Shown: positions 50,401 through 63,003 of the stretch, piece after piece
Numbering within the stretch: the stretch's first letter is position 1
Layout: every line of letters begins with the position of its first letter
Assembly (NCBI GenBank): GCA_023525715.1
Contig: CM042015.1
Location: forward strand, 85,790,750 to 85,854,749
DNA length: 64,000 nucleotides
Direction: 5' to 3'
Source of the DNA: Cichorium intybus
Lineage: Eukaryota; Streptophyta; Magnoliopsida; Asterales; Asteraceae
The notes under the pieces: model-generated
Seen by the model: only the letters and a program-made list of their open reading frames with translations
What the model was told of the DNA's origin: nothing
The model's database searches: none
Position numbers and translations under genes: made by a program

Positions 50401-52749
50401 CTAAGGTTCTATTGTTTGGAGTGGGATATCTTCGCGTTCGTTTTCGATGTGAACGCCTTCTTCATACCTTTTTAGCCTGTGCCTGTTCACTTTGTAACTT
50501 TCTCCGCCTTCCTTAAAAAGATCCACAGTCTTGTGTGGATAGTCGAAAGTGTCAACATGGAAGACTGTGTCATCACTCATCGTCGAGTGTTTGATAGTGC
50601 GGTCCATGCCAAAAGTGATAGCGTCAGTGCCAACCCGAATGGTTAGTTTTGTATCATGGACGTCTATTAAAGCTCTTGCTGTGGCTAAAAAGGGTCTTCC
50701 GAGAAGAATGGGGACGTCATCATCTTCCTCCATATCCAATATGACAAAATCTACAGGAAAAATAAATTTGTCAACTTTTACAAGAATATCTTCTACAATC
50801 CCTCTAGGATAAGTTACCGCCTTATTAGCAAGATTAATTGCCATTCGAACGGGTTTTGGTTCTGGTAGATTTAGTTTTCTGTAGAAAGAGTATGGCATTA
50901 TATTGATGCTGGCACCTAAGTCTGCCAAACCATAACTGCTGGCATGGTTTCCGAAGGTGCAGGGAAGATGTAAACCGCCTGGATCTCCCACTTTTTCTGG
51001 TAGGATATTCATCATCGATGCGCAACATTTTTCACTTAATGTTACCAGTGACACCTCTTCCATTTTCTTTCGGTTAGTTAGGAGGTCTTTGAGGAATTTG
51101 GCATATTTTGGCATTTGTGTTATTGCATCAACGAATGGAATGTTGATGCTCAACTGCTTCAAGTGCTCAAGAAATTTCTTGAATTCTTTATCCTCCTTTT
51201 CCTTCTTTAATCGTTGAGGGAATGTAATAGTCGGTTGGTATGGTTGAGGTGAAGATGTTTCTTTTGTTCCTCCATCCTTAGTGCTCTCCGAATCTTTTCC
51301 AGCTTTATCTTTTTGCGTTTCAGGGGTTGAGTTGATGGTGTTTTCAATGACTGCTGGTGGAATGAATTTTCCGCTTCTGGTTGTGATGGCTTTAGCTTGT
51401 GCTCGTGGGTTTGGTTCGGTGTTGGTAGGAAGTGTTCCTGGTAGTCTTTCTTGTAACACTTTTGAAATTTGGCCAATTTGGTTCTCTATGTTTTGGATAG
51501 AGGCGGCTTGATTTCTTAGTTGAACTTCAGTTGCTGTGTGTCTCTTTTCTGACCCTTCTATGAATTTAAACAATAGTTCTTCCAAGTTTGGTTTCTTCTC
51601 TTGGGTATGTTGTGGGTTAAATCCTGGTGGTGGCTGTTTTTGCTGATTATATGTATTTTGTTGGCGTTCGAATGGTGGTTGTTGCCTCTGTTGGTTATAA
51701 AAATCATTTCCTCCCCGCCAGTTATTTCTTCGTATCGGGTAGTCGAATCTATCTCCGGATGAGTAACAAGCATCTGCTTTCTTGTTACCATCTTCATCGT
51801 AAGGACAGTCTTTTTGTAGGTGAGGACCGCTGCAGTTGTCACATCCTACAGTGATGGCATGGATACTTTGATTCATTTTCTTGAGGTCTCTCCCAAATTG
51901 GTCCAGCCGGTTATGTATGGCTGACATTCCTTCCACTGCTTCTTCTTTTAGCATCCTTCGACATGACGGATCTCTTGAGGAATGATAGTGGTGGGAATGT
52001 TTTGCAAGTTCCTCAATTCTTTCGTAAGCATCTGTGGCGGTTAGGTTTATTAGTGGTCCTCGCCCGTCGAGTAATTGTCTGGTTTGTGTATTGATGCAAT
52101 CATAAAACTTCTGTACTTTCTGATGTTTGTCTATATCGTGTTGTGGACAATCTTGAATCAATTCTTTGAATCGACTCCATGCTTGGTACAAAGTTTCATC
52201 TTCGTCTTGAAGGAAGTTTTGAATTTTCGCTTTCATTTTATTGATTTTGGAAGGTGGAGTGTATTCTTCAATGAAATCATATTTTAATCCGTCCCAGGTA
52301 GTGATGGAACCTGGAGGTAGTCTTTTTAACCATTTCTTTGCACCTTCGCGTAGCGTCATAGGAAAAATTCGTAACATGATTGCGTCTGAGGAAATTCCTG
52401 GAATGTTGAAACAGTCAGTTATTTCCGTGACTTGCTCGATGTGTTCGACTGGATCTTCGTCTTCTGTCCCTTTGAAAGTAATGCCTTTTAGCGCGGAAAG
52501 GTAATGGCCTTTAAGCTCAAAATTTGCATTTTCAGGAATTTTCGGGCGTATAAGGCTTGGTCCTGTTCCGTCTCGAGCTCGGTTGTAGTATGCTTTCAAG
52601 GTTGGTTCTGTTTCGTTTAATGGTGCAGCCATTTCTTCTATTGGTTCTTCTTTTGGGAAGATGTTTCGTCTTGTTTTTCTCCTTAAGTTAAATTCACGTT
52701 CTGGTTCGTTTAATGGTGGTATAATGTTCGGTTGTGAATTTCGGGTCAT
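50401..52749 (-). CDS. Athila-like gag-protease polyprotein, possibly fused to an integrase tail
   Basis: About 782 residues from Met at 52749 (MTRNSQPNIIPPL). The frame is open to 52776, but a splice-acceptor-like TTTTGTGCAG lies just upstream of this ATG, favouring it as the start. The retrotransposon gag domain spans about residues 75-250 (AKKWLKRLPPGSITTWDGL). A zinc knuckle CDNCSGPHLQKDC has spacing C-x2-C-x3-H-x4-C. A Gln/Pro-rich linker follows, then the aspartic protease with DLGASINIMPYSFY and VPILLGRPFLATARALIDV. After the protease come about 50 residues including YKVNRHRLKRYEEG, which resemble the very end of Athila integrase, then the stop. RT, RNase H and integrase core are absent. 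The protein should form and mature particles. The copy has no lesion. Confidence 0.85.
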   Translation of the reverse strand: MTRNSQPNIIPPLNEPEREFNLRRKTRRNIFPKEEPIEEMAAPLNETEPTLKAYYNRARDGTGPSLIRPKIPENANFELKGHYLSALKGITFKGTEDEDPVEHIEQVTEITDCFNIPGISSDAIMLRIFPMTLREGAKKWLKRLPPGSITTWDGLKYDFIEEYTPPSKINKMKAKIQNFLQDEDETLYQAWSRFKELIQDCPQHDIDKHQKVQKFYDCINTQTRQLLDGRGPLINLTATDAYERIEELAKHSHHYHSSRDPSCRRMLKEEAVEGMSAIHNRLDQFGRDLKKMNQSIHAITVGCDNCSGPHLQKDCPYDEDGNKKADACYSSGDRFDYPIRRNNWRGGNDFYNQQRQQPPFERQQNTYNQQKQPPPGFNPQHTQEKKPNLEELLFKFIEGSEKRHTATEVQLRNQAASIQNIENQIGQISKVLQERLPGTLPTNTEPNPRAQAKAITTRSGKFIPPAVIENTINSTPETQKDKAGKDSESTKDGGTKETSSPQPYQPTITFPQRLKKEKEDKEFKKFLEHLKQLSINIPFVDAITQMPKYAKFLKDLLTNRKKMEEVSLVTLSEKCCASMMNILPEKVGDPGGLHLPCTFGNHASSYGLADLGASINIMPYSFYRKLNLPEPKPVRMAINLANKAVTYPRGIVEDILVKVDKFIFPVDFVILDMEEDDDVPILLGRPFLATARALIDVHDTKLTIRVGTDAITFGMDRTIKHSTMSDDTVFHVDTFDYPHKTVDLFKEGGESYKVNRHRLKRYEEGVHIENEREDIPLQTIEP

Positions 52750-53360
52750 AAACTGCACAAAAGAAACTGTTTGCAAGTTGGGTGTGTTTCTTTCTCTTTT
52801 TTTTTTTATTAAAATAAAATATTTTTTTTATATATATATATATTTTTAAAGAATTAAATAAATTTAAAATTGAATGTTTTTTTTTTTTTTTTTTTTTTTT
52901 AATAAAAAATTAATATTTTATAAAAATAACAAATGGAATAAAAAAAAAATTAAAACCCTTTAAAACCTTTATGTAATCAATTAGTTATAACAATCGAATA
53001 TCTTATCAAATCTACTATAATGCGTTGACTATCAAATAAAGAACGGCCAGGCAGGACAGTAGGGAGGCAGGACTCTTTTGGTCAATGACCTTTCGAAAAT
53101 CCAACAACCAAACCGGATCTGTCTATTCTGACACCGTTCTCGTAAGTAGAATTACTAGCATTATAGTTGGATTGATAATCAATTTAGTTTGAAATAACTA
53201 AATAAATTGCAAGCGGATCTTAAAATTATTTAGTAAACAAATATAGAGAAATACATGCAAGTTTTGAAACAAACTAAAAAAATTAACTTCCTACGGTAGA
53301 AACCGTAAAAAGGATCGATTGACTAACAATTGTAAACAATAAAATTAATTGAATAATTCC

Positions 53361-53379
53361 CCGGCAACGGCGCCAAAAA
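53361..53379 (-). other. Primer binding site, tRNA-Asp type
   Basis: The minus strand reads TTGGCGCCGTTGCCGGGG immediately inside the right LTR, as is usual for Athila-group elements, whose site matches the 3' end of tRNA-Asp. Confidence 0.8.
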
Positions 53380-53381
53380 CT

Positions 53382-55049
53382 TGTTGTGTACAAAACAACT
53401 AACTTGTAGTTATTATGATTTTAAAGTCTTAATCCAATTATTTACCTAATTATAAGACTATTAAACTAACGAGCAAGTATTACTCGATCATTTAATAGTA
53501 TAGTTTTGGTAAGTAAAGGTATCGAATTTCCACAGGGAATTAATAACTAACTTAAGGTTTTCAATTATCAATCAAACAGTTTAGAGGCGAGTTTTAGTAA
53601 AAACTCGTAAAACTAAGTTTTGGATGCTTGTAAAGTAAACGAAATAATAAATAACAATTATCGTAACAACACAACAATAAAGAGATAATATGATCGAATT
53701 ATAACAAGGAAAGCTTTCGCCTAGGATTTGTTGATTCATGTAAATCTAAGTTGACTAGTTTTGATTATGTGCAATGAGTTAAAATAAGTAGCATTAAGTG
53801 GTAGGATCATATGGTCAAGTCACCAATTCTATAATTTCTAAGTAAATATAGCACAATGGTCATGTAACTAAATAACTTATAATTATGAATAATTAATATA
53901 ATCTAGCATGCAAACATAGGCCATACCCTAATGGTCATAGTGATATGATCATACAATCAATGGTCATGAGTTGTAACTAAATATGATATAAGTTTTATTT
54001 CACTAATCAAGTTTATAACTAAAATAACGTCACTAGTTAAATGGTCAATAACTAGTCCAATGATATATAGGTGTCAATTACACATCAAAATGGTTCATAC
54101 GATCGATAAGTTTAAATGGTCAATAAACTATAATCATATGACGAAGGTTATCAAGATTATAAACTTTAATCAAATTCAATATGTATAGCATGCAAATTAT
54201 ATAGTCTAACCGATATTTAACTCGAATCAAGAACTAGATCAACACAAATTTATATTAATGAATCAACATTTCCTAGGCAAAAGCTACAGGGATCTAGCCT
54301 AGCATGGTATCAAATATGCAACAACAATATGAAGAATACATGATAAAAGATACCAACCGGTTAAAATCGACGAATCCTTGCAACAAATGAAGATCCTAGC
54401 TCCTTCTTGTAATGTAAATAACTCTCAAATACATTTATCACACATAAAATGTTGAAATACACGAAGTATAATAGTTCTAAGATGTTAAATGACTGATTTC
54501 TCTCTTGGATTCTAACAATGGTTCTTCAAATGGTCGTTCATGGCTTTCTATTTATAGTAGTCGAAGGTTCAGGGCGCGGTGCGCCTATGGTTGGGCGGGG
54601 TGCGCCCTAGTGGATCAGATCTGGCAGTCTTTATCGCTGGAAAGGACCACGTGATCGTTTGCTTTTCAGATTGGATCTGGGCGCGGTGCGCCTAAAGGCA
54701 AGGCGGGGTGCGCCCTTGCACATGTGAGGCAACCCGGTTGAATCATTAGATGAACCCACGCGTGATTATTTTAATGCCAAGTTGGCCAGCATGTCGAACA
54801 CTGGCATCACCCTAGGCGCGGTGCGCCTCATGGCTGGGCGGGGTGCGCCCCTGCTGAAATCAGAATTGCATTTCATTTCGTTTAACGCTCAAATCTCTTG
54901 TAAAATCCGATCTTTTGCTCCAAATGTGTCTTTTAGCTACAAAATGTATTTTTTAGCATATTAGGTATCTTTAGTTCATAAAATGTATGAAACTAAACTA
55001 AAATGACACTGATATCGCCCGGAAAATATGTATAATTTACGCGATATCA
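53382..55049 (-). repeat. 5' LTR of Athila-like element
   Basis: Same length as the left LTR and almost identical. It has the same three palindrome pairs (starting about 54573, 54680 and 54815). Confidence 0.9.
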
Positions 55050-56188
55050 CCCACCGAGGCTCAAGTCTCTCTTCGTCAGTTCTTGACACTGACGCTTCGA
55101 CCATTTTAGGTTGTTTGTATTTTGGAGTTTGAATATTTTGTATTCTGCGCATTTTGTTAGTTTTAGAATATAAGTTATTAAGTAAGTTGTTATTTTCCTG
55201 CATTAGAGTAAACGAGCTCGAGCCGAGCATAAGCTCGTTTAGGTTTGTTAAGAATTAAACGAGCCGAGCCCCAGCCCGAGCTGAGCCTGTGTATTTCTTA
55301 ACGAGCTCGAGAGCTTACGTCCATAAAGCTCGTAACGAGCCAAGCCCGAGCCGAGCCCTATATATTTCTTAACGAGCTCGAGCCGAGCTTGGTCAGGCTC
55401 GGGCTCGGCTCGGCTTGATTGCACCCCTACTTCTTGTCTACAAAGGAATAAGTTTAAATCTTCCTTAGACACCATATATCACCAATACAACTTATTCAAC
55501 AAAATCCATGAAAATATATACTCCAGACTAATTAGCGCCGCTAACTGTTCATAGTTAACGCCGCTAACTATGAACAATCCAGCTCCCCATGTGTTTTTCA
55601 CATAAACCTTCGTTTTTAACTTCCAAACACCAAAGGATTAATGAATACAACACAATATTCAATTACACACCAAAAACCTTCCATTTCACTACTTGCATAT
55701 CACACAAAATCAACCAATTTAGCTAAATCAACTTAGCAAATACATACATAAGAACATACTAACCTCAGTCTTTGATTTGGGGGTAAAACCCCTTTGAAAT
55801 TCACCTTAATTTGATGGTTAGATGCTTAAAAGTCTCATGGAATTCGTCTCCCCTTCGTACCTTCTCGAATGAGAATAAACCAAATGACCAAAGTCAAGGG
55901 ATTTAAGCGGTTTGCTGTCAGGTGATATTAGAGACTCTAATATTATACATTAGTGATGCTAATTGTATTAGCTACTCTAATCTTAGACATTAGCGACGCT
56001 AATGTGTCTGATAAGTCATTTCTTGCACATTTTCACCATTTTTCCCACCTTTTGACCTATAATTCCAAACTTTGCAACCAAACTCCATATTAAATCATGA
56101 TATGGACATTTAAACACCAACAAAACAACTTACCACCTCAAATCCCAAGATTTGATTCGTTTATCATTTTTGGTCCTTGGGTATTACA

Positions 56189-58980
56189 AGTATGGTTCTA
56201 AAAATTGTTATCCACTAAATCACACCTCTTGATAAATGAGTTTTGTACCATTAGAACGTAGCAGCCCTTAAGATGAACAACATAATGTTCGTATGTTGCA
56301 AACCATAAAGTGGTGGAAGGTGGTGGTTATAGGTCACTAAGAATAGGTGGGTGATGGTGGTTTCGTGAAAGGTGTTGGTGTTAGAGATATGCTCACTGAC
56401 ACAACAAGTTGGTGACGCAATTAATGAATACATAGGTATATTTTTTCCACACTTAGCTCAATCCAAAAACAAGAATAAGTAAATAATGGGATTAATTTTT
56501 CATTCATTATTAATTAATCGTTTAACTAGAAATTAAAAGAGAAGAACACCATATTTAATAAAGGTTTAAAGTTTGAATTATGGAATTGTTTCCATAACTA
56601 ATAAACGAGGAGAGAAAGAAAATCCTTTGGGTTATGTATTATATAAGACATGGAAACCATTGGGAGGAGGCTTAAGAAAACCCTAAATTTCATGGCTCCT
56701 CTCCGCCCCCTTATTTTCTCCTTTTAAATGGCCAAGAATACAAATCCTAGAAAGGTTTTCGAGTTGCTTGGTCATCAAGCTTACAACATTTAATCTTGTT
56801 GCTTGCTTGTTCATTAGTATTGCCACTTTGTGATGTGATACTAATAGAGAGACTCAACTTTAACTCTTCTAGGTTTTCCTCGACATCAATTAAAAGGTAT
56901 CATGATACCCTTCTTGTAGTGTAAGTAGTTTCTATTAATTAATGAACACTAGATCCATGGTTCAATCATGAGGCTTATAATTTTATGCTTACGTTACTTG
57001 TTGTTTTGATATGATTCTAAATTAGCATCATGACTTAACAGTTGGGTGGTTCTCTTATTCATTTCCATCTTATTTCTAATGGAAACATAAACTCCATGCG
57101 ATACATATTACCATATATAAAATAAGAGAAACCAACAGAAGCTTTATGCATCTAGAGTTGTTGGCAATAAGGAGGAGAGGGCTTGAGCTGCAATCAATGA
57201 AGAGTAGAGGGTTAGAGGGAGTAGTGCATCTTGGTGAGTCTCTTTTTATTAATAGTAAAATTAATAATAATTATTAATTATATTATTAAGGGGGCAATGG
57301 TAATTTCACATGTTTTTAATGGTCCAAATTAAACGTCAACCCTAGGGATCACATTGCTGACGAAAGATGTTTTAGGGATGACAAAAGTTAAAATTGAAAA
57401 ATTGTAGTTGATTAAAAAACCCACATAACCACAAGGACACAATTTTTAATTTACTATTGAAATCATCATTCATAACCAATTTAATGTAAAAATAGGTAGA
57501 AGAGGATGTTTGGGATCGATCAAACCATAATTATTATGAATCATACACAATGGAGACAATAATAACAGTTTGAAAGAAAGGGTGGAGAAGGTTTTGGCAA
57601 CACCAGTTGTTGTTAGGGCTTTGAATGTATTTACTTGTGTTGTTGTTATGACATGAAAAACTCCTTTCATATTTTAGGTGGTAGGCTTTCTTTCAATCAA
57701 TCTCAAGCTAACTAATACCAGCTCAAACCCAACAATGAATTCCTAATTAATTAATGGGCCTTTTATTAAATAAACTTTTTACTTAATCTATAATAAATAA
57801 AGTATTATTTATTCAGCTTTAAAAAAATAAATAATAAAGATATGTGGTTTGATTGTTTATTTAAGTTGTTATATAATAAAAAAAATATCAATAAATATTT
57901 CTATTGATAAATTGTAAATTTGTCCCCGATGGTTTGCCGAGTTCTTTGGTTCTAATATAGTGACTTTCAAAATCGTGGATATGGACATTTTAGCCTACTT
58001 TCGTTATGGATTTAGTCCATAGAGATAGCTCATGTTTCCTATCTGTTAAGCCAACATGCATGCCCCTCATGTGAGGGTAAAATAGTCATTTCATTTTTCC
58101 CTCTAAGACATCAGCAAACTACAGGCACTAATTCGTTCCATACTACTTCTCTAAAAACCTTAATTTCACCACCACCATAAATCGCTATTTGTCTCTCCTC
58201 TCTGGAACTGATTTGTTCTCGCTACTGAATATCACAACACAATTTGTTCTTTATGGCATCATCATCTAATTCCTGGTATTAAACTAAAACTTCTGTATTT
58301 TTTTCTTTATAATGAACCGATTTGTTCTTGTTATCGAAGATCACAAAACAAAGGTTGAACCGATTCTATCAAAATTTTAGCTTGTACAAGACAAAATAAA
58401 CAAATGTATAACCATTGAAAAAAATACATAAAAAGTTCTACACAAATGAAAACCTTAACCCTTTAATCTTGGCTTACCCTGTGAAGAACCATCATCCTCT
58501 GATTCAATCTTTGCTCAAGCGCCTCCAACAGATTCTTCAATGCCAGAAGGAGCTCTGTATTTTGACTTTTAGAGCTAGAGAAGTAAAGTTATGTGACGCA
58601 CCTTGTGGTCCAGTAAGGGAAGCTACTTAGCTTCTCGAACATCATGTCATTTTCTTCATTCACCTTATGTGATCACCTAGATCAAAAAGTAGTTTTTGTT
58701 TCTCCATATCCTTCCATATTTCATGTTTAATTTCATTAATTAGCCGAGACTTACATCGAATTCTTCTTGCTATAGCAAACACTTGAGTTTGTTGTTGTTC
58801 TAGTCTATGAATGTAATTTTGATTTGTAAGTTTTTTTGTTTATAAAGGTAATCTAGGTCAATACTCATTAATTGTTATGACAATGAAAGAACCATGGTTG
58901 ATTTACGAGGTAGTAATCATTACTTAAAATTTGTTTAACTTTGGTTGTTTATGATAGAAGGGTTGTAATTTCCTACATAC
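56189..58980. other. Intergenic with LTR-like and TIR-like remnants, no gene
   Basis: 56640-56910 looks promoter- or LTR-like (TATTATATAAGACATGGAAA) and ends at a perfect palindrome GGTATCATGATACC (56897-56910). A TIR-like stretch (TTGTAAATTTGTCCCCGATG) begins at about 57911. An ATG at about 58254 opens MASSSNSW before a GT donor-like site, a beginning seen in some transposon-linked GRF zinc-finger genes. No continuation was found. Confidence 0.35.
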
Positions 58981-58989
58981 CAAGACCCT

Positions 58990-59329
58990 AGTATCACAAT
59001 GTATTATATAAATGTTTATATACATTTGTGTCATTGGTATAAAAATGACTTTTTAATGTCAGACACAATATTTATGACAGACAAAATGTATGTCATAAAT
59101 AATGTCATATCTATTTGTAAAAATATAAAGATTTGTGATAGACATAAATGTTCATCGTAGAATCATGTCATCGTTTGTCAAAATCCATGACATACTCATT
59201 TGTATGTCATTTTATTTTGTTTGTCGTCTTTTATTTATGATTGAGCTTTTAATGACAGAAATTTGCCTGTCATCTGTGGCCATTTACGACAGACAATGTC
59301 TGTCATGAAAAACTTTTTTTCTATTAGTG
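58990..59329. mobile_element. CACTA-type transposon terminus (right end)
   Basis: A field of TGTCAT/ATGACA words in both orientations (about 15 within 300 bp) ends in AAAACTTTTTTTCTATTAGTG. The TAGTG terminus is the complement of CACTA, and the words look like transposase-binding subterminal repeats. The left end was not located. Confidence 0.6.
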
Positions 59330-60723
59330 TATGTATGCATCCACTTTTAGGATATGGCAACTTACATATAATCTATTTCACTAGGTCATCATCTTTTAGG
59401 CACACCCTTTGAAGAATGCAAGCAACATATTGTATTCTAATTTGTTTTTCATTAGAAGATTTTCGAACTTATACTTCATCAGGAGATTTGGTATCTTGAT
59501 TGTCATCCGGAGATTTTCAAACTTCTTTTTGATCAGAAGATTTCGAACTACAAAGAAAAAGAACACTGCATAGATAAGTTTCAAAATTGATAAGCATCAA
59601 CATTTTAAACAGAGGCGATCACAACAATTGAGTTCGTAACTTAGTGTGGAGTTTGAAATTAACAATTTTCGAACTAAAAGATCTTTAGGCCATTTTATAG
59701 AAAAATAATCATATTGTAATGTCTGTTTATGGAATATTATCTTTTCGCGAAAGTTAACTGAAAATGAATTATTAAATCAAGAGATCTCCATACTGTATAA
59801 TCTATTTTTAAATAAAAATAAAAAACAGACTGTATTCCAATTGCTTTTGGAACAATAATAACCACTCATGTCCAATGGATACTCCCCTGAGGCCCTGATA
59901 ACACTTTACACATCACACCTGTTTATTTATTTCCCGTTTTAAAATATACATAAAGTTTGTTTATAATTATTTATTAATAATCACATATTTGTGACGTTGC
60001 TAAAAACACTAATTAATTGCTACGGATCTAAGCCACTGTGGTTATCGTCTTCTAATGATTATAAAAAGCCAAATAAGTAACATTAAGGTGAAATAGGAAG
60101 TAATTGATATGATAATAAAAACATAAATATAACATGATGAATATTTTTGTTCAATATGTAATCAAACAATATATTAAATATAATGAAATTTTAATTTTTT
60201 TCCTCAAAATATATTATATCTATTTCGAACAACTCAAAATTAAAAAATATTACATTTATTTCATTACAATACATTGACTAACAGATCATTCAAGAGACAT
60301 CGAATTTGAAAAAAAGAAAAGAAAAGAATGATTTGTGATGCTCCATATCATTTTACATAATAAAAAAGGCATGTCCAACCTAATAATAAGAGTGCATGTG
60401 GCATACATAAGGTAGTGTACACATATGCAAATGTTTGTGCGAGGAACAACGATTTGAGAATTAGGATTTGAGACTCTATGCAGAATGATATACGTGTCAG
60501 TAAAATTATTTATCAATTGAATACAAACCGCTGCAAAATTATATTGTATATGTTGTTTTAGCCGTAAAAATAGTTGAATACAAACCGCTGCAAAATTATG
60601 ATTTGAAATTTGGTTGTTCAAATAACATTAACTTGACGTTAAGACAATTTTCAAAGTTAGATGCCAATTAGAGGCGACACGGTGATCTCACATATAAAAT
60701 GGGTTTGAATTGAGTTATATTAC
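59330..60723. other. Intergenic, short repeats only
   Basis: A three-copy motif GAAGATTT..CGAACTT (59455-59550) and a 26-bp direct repeat TTGAATACAAACCGCTGCAA (60517 and 60573) are seen. No gene. Confidence 0.45.
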
Positions 60724-60888
60724 ATGTTCAATGTGGAAAACAAGGAGAACTCTCGAGCTTGGAAGAAAGTTATGATGGAGGAAGAGGTGAAAAACAAAGC
60801 ACTAATCCTAGAGGAGGAGAATAGACGGTCAGAGCAAGATGTATTGAAAATGATTTGTTATTCTTTCTTCGATCACATGATAACTTGA
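60724..60888 (+). pseudogene. Short charged ORF, possible transposon-linked gene fragment
   Basis: A 54-codon frame begins MFNVENKENSRAWKKVMMEE, is Lys/Glu-rich and helical, and ends before a stop at 60886-60888. The composition resembles the C-terminal part of Myb/NAM-associated proteins that accompany Harbinger-type transposons. It stands alone without other exons, so this is only a suggestion. Confidence 0.25.
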
Positions 60889-61199
60889 TTTGAGGCCAGT
60901 TGAATGCGGTACGCGCTCGCAAGCGGAACTGGAAAATATTCATGGTTGGTAAATGTATATTATCATTTTAGTTTTTATTTATTTTTTTAAGAATTTATTG
61001 TGTTAGGTTTTTATTTATCGTTTTAGAATTTAAATTATTGTTTTTAAGAATATAAATTTTCTTTTGTATTCGTGTGTTTTTTTAATGAAATGCTAATTTT
61101 ATTTTTAATTTTATTTACTATATTTAAATTAGTTAATATTTTAATTTAAATGCTATTTTTTATATTTGGTTTTATTTTTTGAATTTTTAGTATAGGAAA

Positions 61200-61776
61200 A
61201 CTGATGTGATATTGAGAGTTGAAAATATAGGTTTCTTGTGTTGTGGGCTGGAAATATGAAAATGAGAGGAGTGATAAAAGATGATGTGATACTCTGGGGA
61301 GAAATACTCACTCCCGTAGGGGAGTCCATCTTCCCCAACTAACACGCCACATCATCTTTTCTTTCTTCTCTCGCTTCCATATTTCATCAACCACGATACT
61401 AGTAACTCATATTTCTCAATCCAGTACAATGTATAAGTAACAAAAGCACAGAGTACAAGCCTCGCTCACCAGCCTAAGCGGGTTCACCAACCCACACACC
61501 ACCTATCTATCATGAACCCGCACGTGGTGGAACCGGCATGTCGGCGCGGCCAGCAGCCCCTCCCTTCAAGCCCCTTCATCTTGCAACGACTCCTCATACC
61601 CTAATAATTAAACACATAATGTATAAAAAATAAACTAAAGTATATATTTATTTAACACAAATCTTGTAGTCGGAGCCCTAACCTATGAGTTATACATTTA
61701 TTTAACATACATCCTGCAGTTCGAGTTGTAGACTTGAACTCGAGAAATAAATGCACATAGTGTAAGCCATTTGTAA
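61200..61776. repeat. Repeat remnants, GC-rich islet
   Basis: AAAGATGATGTGATACTC at 61277 and CACATCATCTTTTC at 61349 form short inverted ends around CTCCCGTAGGGGAG. A GC-rich stretch at 61470-61600 has no maintained frame. Confidence 0.4.
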
Positions 61777-61915
61777 AAGGGAAATGATATTTCCACTTAT
61801 GAAATTGATTCATCCACATAATATATATATGCTTTATTGGCTTGTAAGATAGCTGTAAGTGTATTGTACATCATGTGGATGAATCAAATTTTCAAATGGA
61901 AATATCATTTTCCTT
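61777..61915. mobile_element. Small MITE with ~42-bp terminal inverted repeats
   Basis: 139 bp. The left arm AAGGGAAATGATATTTCCA ... TTGATTCATCCACA matches the complement of the right arm AAGGAAAATGATATTTCCA ... TTGATTCATCCACA. The loop is AT-rich. The TSD is unclear. Confidence 0.7.
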
Positions 61916-62192
61916 GGTAAAAAATGTCACCAAATTGATGTGAAATATGGAAACATATAAGCATATTTGATGTGAATATGGAAACATGTAGGCTGTAGCA
62001 CACAAATATGATCAAAACAAAACAAGCTCTTGCAAAGTATAAATCTATTTTTACATGTTTGATGTATAGACGTGGTACATGATATTAAGCTAGGTAAAAC
62101 ATTAACTGTTGTCAAATAAATAGTCAAAGATGTTAAACATGTAAATAATTAAATTTAATCTTTGTTATATAAATGGAGAAAAAATAAATTTA

Positions 62193-62442
62193 AAGTGGCA
62201 AAACCTTTTTTTTTTTTTTTGATAACCGAAGACCCCACACCTGGCAGCAGGGTGGTCCGGGTCAATCACCTACGGGGGTAGAGAGGTGGCCAGTGACCAT
62301 CCCCTGATTGAAACCTAACACTCCCTATGGGGAAAGGGAGGGAGTGAGATTAGAACTTAGAACCTCTTTATGGGGAAAGAGAAAGAGTCCAAAGCCTTAT
62401 CCACTAGGCCATCAGGGTGATGGTTAAGTGGCAAAACCTTTT
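62193..62442 (-). mobile_element. tRNA-derived SINE with 17-bp TSD
   Basis: The body (62210-62425) reads on the minus strand, with an A box GATGGCCTAGTGGATAAGGC and a B box GAGGTTCTAAGTTCTAATCT. The A tail is seen as T at 62206-62219. Exact 17-bp repeats AAGTGGCAAAACCTTTT lie at 62193-62209 and 62426-62442. Confidence 0.8.
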
Positions 62443-62537
62443 AAAACCTCAAAGATGTTAAACATGTAAATAATTATATTTTATCTTTACTATATACTGA
62501 AAGAAAAAATTAAATTTAAAATGGCAAAACCTCTTAA

Positions 62538-62637
<100 letters not shown>

Positions 62638-63003
62638 TTAGTATAAAATGTGGAATACAATTATAGTGTGAGTGTGTGAGAGAATCTAGACCATAGAATC
62701 ATGCTTATTAATGGTGGAGATTTTAATGGCAAAATTGTAAATAAATTGAAAAAAAAAATTAACCGGGTTTTAATAGAATGAAAAGGGCATAACGGGGAAT
62801 TCAAATAGCATGGATGTATGGTAAGTACGGGAATTAAGGAATCCACATTAAAACCCGGTATTCAGAATATTGTGAATTCAAAAATTGAAGATATCGTAAA
62901 TCTTCATCCAGAAATCACGGATACTAGCTGCGATGTTCTGAAGAGTCGACATTACAATTCTTGAAGACGAACTCGTAAAAGCCATCAGAGAAGTGATTCA
63001 ATA

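Larger units (their letters stand above)
44835..55049 (-). mobile_element. Athila-like Ty3/gypsy LTR retrotransposon lacking RT and most of integrase, very young
   Basis: 10.2 kb with two 1668-bp LTRs (44835-46502 and 53382-55049) and a 5-bp TSD. The primer site beside the right LTR and both ORFs show that it reads on the minus strand. Comparing the LTRs line by line I see three substitutions (44909/53456, 44965/53512, 45340/53887), about 0.2%, so the insertion is recent. It has gag-protease and a downstream ORF but no reverse transcriptase or RNase H, and only a possible integrase tail. It therefore needs proteins from an autonomous relative. The arrangement gag-PR, spacer, downstream ORF and 3' region is that of Athila. 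Confidence 0.9.

Noticed and set aside
56640..56910. A complete solo LTR of a copia element
   Set aside because: A TATA-like region and an end palindrome are visible, but matching TG...CA ends and a TSD could not be established.
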